Below are positions 56,588 to 64,000 of a DNA stretch of 64,000 nucleotides, in pieces. Positions within the stretch are counted from its first letter, which is position 1. Each line of letters opens with the position of its first letter. Under the pieces are notes generated by a model. That model was not told the origin of the DNA. It saw only the letters and a list, made by a program, of their open reading frames with translations, and did not search any database. Location of the stretch: positions 5,789,001 through 5,853,000 of the forward strand of contig NEEC01000002.1 of assembly GCA_002189035.1 (NCBI GenBank), written 5' to 3'. The stretch comes from Utricularia gibba (taxonomy: Eukaryota; Streptophyta; Magnoliopsida; Lamiales; Lentibulariaceae). Made by a program: the position numbers and the translations under genes.

Positions 56588-58649
56588 GATTGCCACCATG
56601 TAGTTTGTAATGATATCTTGATGGAGGTGAATTCTATATATAAATATCATAATGAGTCATCTACCATTTTATTTGTTTTTAATTAACATACCTTAATCTT
56701 GAAAACTAGATTTTGTTACAAAGATTTAAGTAAATAAATTATGCACATTCGTATGATACATCTTTTTAACTGAAAAAGACATAAAACCGTAAGAGAATGG
56801 ATTCAATCAATAAAAATGAATTATATTGTACAAATAAGACACATATGTCAATATTTGGTGTTAATACCACAAAGATTAATATAATACAAAAAACTTTAAA
56901 ATATAGGATCTACATGTTATTTGTATTAAAAAATAGATATACTTAAAATAAAAAGTGATATTTAAATAAAAATAATATTTAATTTGAATACTTTTTACAA
57001 AAAAATATTACTATTTAACATTATTCTATATAATTTATGTTTAGAGTGCTCACACCTCACGTGATATTACACATGATTTTTTTTTTACACATCATGGGAG
57101 TCCTTTACATTCAACATTGTGATCCCACTCATTATCAAAAGGCAACATGATTGGGAGATGTGGGTTAAATTCAATCATAGTTAAAATTAAGGATACAATA
57201 GATAGTACAAACATGTATATGAAATCATAGTTAAATGATTATATTCTAAAAATTTGATTTCAATTAATTAATAATAATACACGACATCTTATATATTTTA
57301 CTATACCAATCTAATTTTTTGACATTTTTTAACTTTAATGTATTTCCTTGTTTTCTTTTAATTGAGACGTAGGCCAATATGAATCAATATTTACTAATCA
57401 AGTCATGCTTTAAGACAAACATTTGGATATTATGCTCAAATTAAGATTCCGATAGATTGAGAAATCATGTGTAAAACTCATGTAAACAAAATATATCTAT
57501 CACACTCAAAAATTTTGGACTAAATTAATTGTTAATAATTCATAATTTATTATATAATTACCATATCACATTAATTCTGAGATTGTTGGTTCTAATAATA
57601 AATATGTGCTCTGCATGATCAACTCATACACTGTGTCACAGCTGATGACCATACAATTCATAACTAGGAGAAAGATATACCGTAAAATATTATTTCAAGA
57701 TAATATTTGTAATCCCTAACATTGAACACAATCTATATACTAGTTATATGAACATGAAATCAGGGTTTAACTCCTAAAAAATAATAAGTGATTTTAATTT
57801 TTTTAGATTAAAAATCATTCATATTTGCTAACAAAATTATTTTTGTAATAATTTTTTAATAGTACAATATTACACGTGTTTACATTTCTGTGCAGCAAAA
57901 TAATTCTACTGTATTGAAGTCCATCGTTCATGACTAACCCGGTCGGGCAGACCGGGTCACGGTTCCTAAACTAAAATTGGATTCAGGTATTTTCTACAAA
58001 AAAATATTTTTTAAATAACTTCCACTTTTTATTCATCTATTTTGCACATATTTTAAATAAGATGATTCTGATAATCAATTTGAATAACAGTTCTATATAT
58101 AATGATAGATAGTTGTGAGGAAGTTGTGTGATAAAATAAGACTGGCCACCTAATCGAATGAGCCCAAACATTGGATGTTCATATTCGTTCGTAATATTTT
58201 TTATCCAAAAATGTTGTTCAAACACAAGTATTCATGTTCGTTTACTAAGAGATATTATTCATGTTTGTTGAAAAGAATTTTGTTTTCAAATAATAAATAT
58301 TCAGTTAGCTAACTAACCCTAAAGATAAAAGTACAATTGGAGATGAGAATTCCTATCTGTTATTTTTTTCCTTGTAAATGTCATAGTTATCATTGACTTA
58401 ACATGTGACATAGTTATTTAACTGTTACATTATTTTTTTTATTTTTTAAGTAGTGAATAATAATTTTAATAGCATATATATCAAATTGACACCAATATGT
58501 AACGTTTAAGATGTCTGATAACACGCTTAATATTATCTTATAATAACACGCTTTAAACTAACACAATTTTCAATCCTTACATTTGAACCCTAGGAACACT
58601 CCATTATCAAATATATCAATTTACATGTCATTAATTATTATTTTTTTTT
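56588..58649. other. Array spacer and AT-rich intergenic DNA
   Basis: About 56620-57150 matches 38010-38540. About 57480-58640 includes a short GC-rich patch (57940-57965) in otherwise AT-rich sequence. No gene supported. Confidence 0.5.
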
Positions 58650-58735
58650 AGATTTGCCGACGTTTTTTTAAAGTGGGGTCATCGTTGCATGAGTGTCTCT
58701 CTGTATATATAGTTGAAGATTGGGGCAAATGTTCA
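58650..58735 (-). pseudogene. MDP-type FLZ gene-body deletion scar
   Basis: The last ~35 bp of exon 2 as in the 50.06-kb gene (GATTTGCCGACGTTTTTTTA, AAGTGGGGTCATC) is joined directly to its promoter (GCATGAGTGTCTCTCTGTAT, ATATAGTTGAAGATTGGGGC). Everything between was deleted. Confidence 0.85.
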
Positions 58736-59602
58736 TAATATATTATCGGATGCGGAATTATATAAAAAAAAAAGAAAAGAAAATATTATAGAAAATTTAA
58801 AATCAGATATTTAAATGGTCTGCATTTATATGCTCAATAATTTCCGAAAGGAATTTTTAAAAAATAATATTCATAATTCATGGATATGATTTTGTTTACA
58901 AATATAAGATATTAGAATGAACCACAAATACACAGCAAAATCCTACTGTCGAAAGGTTGAATCTGAATTTATTCTTACGAAAGAATATCAAAATTTGATT
59001 AAATTATATTTGAATTATGATGAAACGATGATTGAATCACTATTGAATCGTTATTTTTTTATTTTGATCGAAATATATTGTTCGAACATAAAGTATTCAC
59101 GTTCGTTCGTTAAGAATTTCGATTGTAACATATTATTCGAAAACGAATATTCATGTTAGTTCATTAACCATTTCTAATAGAATTTTGTTTTCAAACAACA
59201 TTAGATTATTCAGTTACCATTGAATTTTTAATTTGTTGAGAATTCAATTACCGAACAGTCAAAATAAGAAAAGGGCAATTGGAGACATTGATTTCTATCT
59301 AATTTTTTGCATTACAAATGTTATAATTATCATTCGGTAGTGTTTTTTATGGTAGCTTCAAATTAATAAAATTATTATCTGGTATTTAATTTTTTTCTAT
59401 TTTACAATTAGTAATATTATCATGCGAGGTCAAACGTATAACGTTTAACAAATATGATTATCATAAAATAACATAATTAATGTATAGCGTTTAACAAGCA
59501 TTATTTTCGTAAAATAACATCTTTAGAACTTATACACTTTTGAAACCCTCCAATTTGAAACTTAGTGACAAACCATATAATCCATTACAGTTTAGATGTC
59601 AT

Positions 59603-60041
59603 TTAATTATTTTTCTTATTTGTCCAATATGCCCACGTTCTTTTAAAATAGGAGTCATCCACCCGTTTACCCGATTCGCTCTGTGAACCCGCCGCCATCT
59701 TCCTCTCTATAGCTTCGTCGAGCGCCATCTCAGAACGGCGGCACTGCTCGGAGCAAAACCCACAGTCCCTGCAAATTGAAACCCAGCACATCACAAGGCG
59801 AGCCCGCACCGCCGTCATCGACTACAAAAGCGCAGAGAGTTTGAATTTCACAGACAGTCAATCCGTCAGTTACCTGTACATGAAGATATCCTTCTTCGGG
59901 AGAGAAGGCTCCTGCAGGAATGGCAGTACTTGAGAAAGTTGTCGCCTGTTTGCATTCCGCAGCGTTTGGAGACGGCGGCGATGATGAAAATGGTTCAACC
60001 TGAAGGGATGCCTACGCCCATCGGGAAACATATGGGTCCAT
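59603..60041 (-). pseudogene. MDP-type FLZ gene with broken exon 1
   Basis: Exon 2 (59603-59769 region, after TTTGCAG) is fine: DCGFCSEQCRRSEMALDEAI, ERKMAAGSQSESGKRVDDSY, FKRTWAYWTNKKNN. Exon 1 begins MDPYVSRWA and meets TAG; frameshifts follow. The finger start YCHSCRSLL is separated from KKDIFMYR by a missing base in TCCCG (TCCCCG in the 33.2-kb gene). Donor GTAACTGA and a TATATATACA box at 60081-60090 are kept. Exon 2 shares the KNKK tail of the MDY genes and the QSESGKRVDD segment of the MDP gene, so it is intermediate between the two. Confidence 0.75.
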
Positions 60042-60179
60042 TTCGCCGGTGTGCGGTGTCTGATAAGCTTCAGGAGTGTCTGTATATATAGCTGAAAACT
60101 GGGGAAAGTGCAGTGAAGACCGTCTTTACTTTGAACCAAAGCATGAATTCAGGGAAAGGGGATTCAGATAATGCAAAAG

Positions 60180-61130
60180 GCATTCATGGTTTGTGAAGAT
60201 GATGGTAGCATTGATTCTCTTTCGGCATTACACTCATGGCGTGTTTTGTTTTATTAATTTCATGAATTTTTTTTTAAATTTTTTAACATTTGAATCTTTA
60301 TTAGTTCGATAGTAAAACAAAAAATTTAGATTATGTGATTAACTTTACAAATTATTATATTTATTAAATTTCTATTTCAAAGATTAAATAATATATTAAT
60401 TAAAAAGATTATACTATTCAATTTTTATCTATTTATATTGTAATATTAATTATATAATAATTTAATATATTAAACTTTACAATATATATATATATATTAT
60501 TAAAATTTATAATAATTTTATATTATCACACAAAACAATTTTACAATCTTAAATTGATTATATTTACATAATCTGAATCATAGTTTCAAATTATAAAACA
60601 AGCCCTCAACTTTTTGAACAAAGAATTGAATATTGAAAAAATCTGTTGAATTTATGGACATTCGATTAATATTTTTTTATATACTAAAGAGACGATTTTG
60701 ATGTTCTAATATTGTATGCATTTTCTAGATATTCATGTATGAATTCATTAATAATTTAATTAAATATATTATTTAATTTCATCCTTTTAATTTTATAATA
60801 ATTTATAAATTATAATGATTTATTGTGATTTTAAAAGGTTATGGTATCACTTATATTTTTTTTAATAAAAATATTGTCTTAACATTATAAATAATATCAT
60901 TCAAGAAAACTCAATTTAAAATTTCAAATTTTATAATGTCACAGTCTAAGAAGATATTTATGAATGCAAGAATGTTACAGAAAATTGTAAAAATAAAAAA
61001 TTGTAATGATGAAAATCAAAATCAAATATTCGATTAATTTGTATCTGAATTATCGGATATTCAATAATTTCGACTACAGATATTAAATTTGCAAATATAC
61101 ATATTCAGCAGGTGGCAACAAATGAATTTT
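60180..61130. other. AT-rich spacer
   Basis: No coding signal; matches other array spacers only weakly, in line with a long separation. Confidence 0.45.
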
Positions 61131-61390
61131 AGGGTTTTGATGTTGGAATGAAATGGGGATTGGGAGTGGTTCGTGGTTGCTGCTTCTGGCATGATAAGTT
61201 CTAGAGCACCACGGCCTGCATTGGTGTCATCTTCTCCGAGGCGGCGACGCCCAACTTGGGTTTCTGCACGTAGTGAGGTCTCTGCATTGGATTCATGCTC
61301 CTTGTCCGATACGATCGTTACGATATTCAGCAGTGGATGCAGTCTCTTTAATTCTATGCATTTGTTCCTCTTGGAATGATTGTATAAATC
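61131..61390 (+). other. Conserved coding-like block, least decayed copy
   Basis: GC-richer than its surroundings, open on + as MVAASGMISSRAPRPALVSS, SPRRRRPTWVSARSEVSALD. This is a Ser/Arg-rich, transit-peptide-like reading. Decayed versions lie at the same relative place in other units (about 21500-21680, 34440-34660, 41560-41700, 47570-47720). I do not recognise a family. It could be a remnant of a gene that was carried along when the array expanded, or a 5' UTR/regulatory block. Confidence 0.35.
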
Positions 61391-61843
61391 AAACCCGAGA
61401 CAAGCGAGAGTCTTTTAGGGTCGTTTTTGCATCTCCTGCACGTATAGACTTTTGGATTTCGGGGCATTTCTGAAACTCAATTCGATTTAATAAATTAGAA
61501 TCCTACGTATACATGAGGCTAAATTCACTTTCAAATCTATCAAAATGAGAAGGTTGATATCTAATATTAACTAATTGAAATTTTCTTCAACTAGCAGTAT
61601 GAGATCACGTTTTTACTTTTCCAATATATGAATTTTCAACAGATTGTGTGCTTCCAAACTCAGCCTCATAAATTTCAATTTTAGTAGGTATTGAGTATAA
61701 GCCCAGAGCTACAACTTGGTATCATAATCATACACTCGCAACTTCAATATATTATAAGAAGTCATAGTATTGCTCATATCGAGCAATAGGAAGATAAATG
61801 TAGTTCAAAACACAAGCAATAAGTTGTATATCTATTTATCAGA

Positions 61844-62152
61844 TCATCTGGCGCGCTTTTGTTCATCCTGCGCAATCTGATTTCTGCGGCATCTGGTAGA
61901 ACAGTATCTGTTATCCCTGCAAACCAACACATCTCCATTTCGCACAATGTCTCCTTTATCCAAAGAAATAGAGCAGAAAGGCACCCAAACCACTTACTTG
62001 TACATGTAGACAGTTCCGCTTGGGTGCATTGCAGTCCCGCAGCCATGGCATAAATCGGCAGGCGGGTTTCTCTCTGTAGACCCCGACGCATCAGCGCTGG
62101 CCGAAGATTTGGAACCTGATGTCTTTTCCTTGCTGCTTTTTTTGTTCCACAT
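61844..62152 (-). CDS. Small FLZ zinc finger protein, Ser/Lys type, rightmost and most canonical
   Basis: Exon 1 is 61998-62152 and exon 2 is 61844-61916 (read on -); 75 residues. MWNKKSSKEKTSGSKSSASA, DASGSTERNPPAD, finger LCHGCGTAMHPSGTVYMYK / DNRYCSTRCRRNQIAQDEQK, RAR. C-x2-C, 18 residues, C-x3-C; VYMYK, RRNQI and QDEQK match the general FLZ consensus (IYMYRG..FCS.ECR..QI..DE) better than the other Ser/Lys copies. GC-richer than its paralogues. Splice sites are GTAAGTGG and TTTGCAG. TATATATACC at 62199-62206 is about 47 nt before the ATG. It may be nearest to the founder gene of the Ser/Lys subtype. Confidence 0.82.
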
Positions 62153-62699
62153 CTTTGTAATTGTGTAGTTTGTAGTAATATTTGATGGAAGCTAGCGGTA
62201 TATATACAAGCCACCATAAGGAAAAAAAAATTATGAGAATTGAGTTTGTTACAATAACTTAAGTGTTAATAATAAAGTTACATTTATATAAAAAAAATTT
62301 CCACCGAAAAAACTGTAAAACCGTAAGAAAATTAGGTAACTAAAAAATGAATAATATCGTTCAAATGAAATAAGAGTAACAATATTTGATTACGACCACA
62401 AGGATTATGATAATACAAAATATAGCATATTAGAATATATGACCTACATTGTTATTTGTAGGTAAAAAAAGTTATATTTATAATAATTATAAATAAATAT
62501 ATTTAAAATATGAATTTAATGTGGAAATTTTTAACCTATAATAGTATTGTATGGCTTGAAGCACGCTCATTCAATCTATAATATAAGGATATATGCATAC
62601 TTAGTTGAATAGCTGTCCTCATGAGAATGTTTTCTATGTTCCAATCATAGAGAATTGTAATTATTTGCCTTTATATTGATGATTGAATTTTCAATGACT

Positions 62700-63450
62700 T
62701 AGAAATGGAAGGTGTAGATGAGTTCAAGAACAATATGTAATAGAAATTTGAAATGATAGATTTAGGCCTCATGCCATTTTACTTAAAACTTTTAAGTAAG
62801 GCAGAAACATATAGCGTACCTTCCTTTCTCAAACATGGTTCACTAAGGATAGATATTCTGAAAAAATTTCATGTAAAAAAAATAGATGCAATAAGAATAT
62901 TTCTCAGAAATGTCATTACTCCTAATACTACTCTCAGTCCAAGCATGTTAATTTTTCATGTTTTGATGTAATACTATGAACACACTTATTGAATCCGGAA
63001 TTAATTATTCTCTAATGATATATTTGTTGAACAAGTAGATACTTCAACTTATAGAAGATTTAATTGGGAGTTTGAGGTTGTTATGTTTGATATAGCTTCT
63101 TGAAAAAAAATACTAAATTGAGGTTTTTTAACTTTTTAAAAATAAAAAATATTTCTAAATTTTTAAATTTTTTGAAGTGTAAATCACTAATGCTATATAG
63201 CAAAATTGTTATTAGAACATTTTCCAGAAGTATAATTTTTTTTTTCAAATAAAACCTAATATACCTTATAAATGTTAATTCTAGCATGCATTTTGGAGTA
63301 CTCCTAGTGTATGGATTCGTGGAAAAACCAACTCAACTCACACACTGCATGAATTCTGCAGACCTTATATTAAAAGCACTATTGATTATGGTTTGCGGTA
63401 TGGAGGATCTGAAAATTTTGAGTTAAATGGTCTTAGTGATAGTGATGAGC
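62700..63450 (+). mobile_element. Ty1/copia reverse transcriptase-RNase H remnant
   Basis: Frame-broken but readable pieces in copia order: EFEMIDLGLMPFYL (as in SDLG.L.YFLG), DILKKFHVKK (as in Y..DLLKKF.M), VDTSTYRRFNWEFEV (as in VD...YR.LIGSLRYL), and YIKSTIDYGLRYGGSENFEL / NGLSDSD (as in Y..GT.DYGL.Y....L.GYSDSDWAG). Many stops; no LTRs seen in the window. Confidence 0.7.
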
Positions 63451-63861
63451 AGATAAAAAAGATGATTAAAACAACACAGAAGGTGTTATGTTCTTTATAA
63501 GAAACTCAATTTTTATATAAAATTCAAAGAAGCAACTCTTTCTATTTGTAAAGATGAGTATGTTAAAAAGAGTGTATTACAAATGTGGTCATTTATAATA
63601 CAGAAAATTCACATAAAAGTGGTTATCCTTAAAAAAAAATTTCTAAATATGTGAGATAGAATGAGAAGGTGGTCACATTTATAAATGAAACGTATGGTAA
63701 ATATCTTTGTTTGGGTCATATTTTTACTTGAAGGGACTGTAACCATTGAATATATTGCTGCAAATCTACCATTACCATATGAAAGAACCCTGCGATGCAT
63801 GAGCAAAGCAACACACATTGAAACCAGGCAGGTTTCATTTTATCAAAGATAAAGAGATTAA

Positions 63862-64000
63862 GCTGCTGTGTCGAACATAGAAGCCGCTTCTTTGATCCCC
63901 TCCCACCGCCGCCAGTCATTTATTTTGTCAACGCAGTGTACTTTGCTTCTTGTACAAATATCGTCCATGTTGAAATGAAACGCCAGTCGATGCCTCATGG
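63862..64000 (-). other. Open stretch at the right edge, possible terminal exon
   Basis: Read on - from the window edge: MRHRLAFHFNMDDICTRSKV, HCVDKINDWRRWEGIKEAAS, MFDTAA, then stop near 63862. GC content is higher than the neighbouring repeat DNA. Family not recognised; it may be the 3' end of a gene starting beyond the window. Confidence 0.25.

Noticed and set aside
61774-62217. 147-codon single open frame on - strand over the rightmost FLZ gene
   Set aside because: It is in a different frame from the FLZ exons; the spliced reading gives a proper zinc finger, this one does not.
21500-62220. Evenly spaced repeats suggesting a CRISPR-like or satellite array
   Set aside because: Spacing is irregular (kb scale), the DNA is eukaryotic, and the repeats are duplicated genes with introns.

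Overview
The window is nuclear DNA of a flowering plant. It has genes with many short GT-AG introns, plastid transit peptides, plant-specific families and AT-rich intergenic DNA full of retrotransposon and MITE remnants. The species cannot be fixed from the sequence alone. Product names come from recognising families by eye; exon borders were placed by hand from splice signals and phase.

Region 1 (1-20 kb) is gene-dense and all on the + strand: the 3' part of a CCCH zinc-finger/CwfJ (CWF19-like) gene, a plastid-type phosphoglucomutase-family gene, RMI1, a YELLOW LEAF 1-like plastid protein, an intronless nucleotide pyrophosphatase/phosphodiesterase and an ACHT-type plastid thioredoxin. These are housekeeping genes of unrelated pathways. 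Notable details are a textbook U12-type AT-AC intron and an apparent one-base frameshift in the CwfJ gene, a GC-AG intron in the phosphoglucomutase gene, and a partial tandem duplication that placed the tail of the phosphoglucomutase gene and the head of RMI1 downstream of RMI1.

Region 2 (about 21-62.2 kb) is AT-rich and looks empty by ORF length. It holds a large tandem array of tiny two-exon genes on the - strand, each encoding a small FCS-like zinc finger (FLZ, DUF581) protein. I reconstruct nine apparently intact genes: 22.1, 28.5, 33.2, 35.1, 38.8, 45.1, 50.1, 51.9 and 61.8 kb. Six more are damaged (29.98, 37.7, 41.9, 43.5, 56.3, 59.6 kb) and at least three are relics (23.6, 47.8, 58.65 kb). 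Two subfamilies are interleaved: a Ser/Lys-rich type starting MSQNKTS..., and an MDY/MDP type with a longer C-terminal tail. All share one intron at the same place and phase inside the zinc finger. Known FLZ proteins are adaptors of the SnRK1 energy-sensing kinase, so this may be a lineage-specific expansion of SnRK1 partners. The array grew by segmental duplication of several kb and carries one intact DUF3531 gene (25.9-27.8 kb), a broken DUF3531 copy, Ty3/gypsy pieces, solo-LTR-like insertions and a hAT-like MITE with an internal 56-bp hairpin minisatellite.

Region 3 (62.2-64 kb) holds a decayed Ty1/copia RT-RNase H fragment and, at the right edge, a short open stretch on the - strand that may be a terminal exon.
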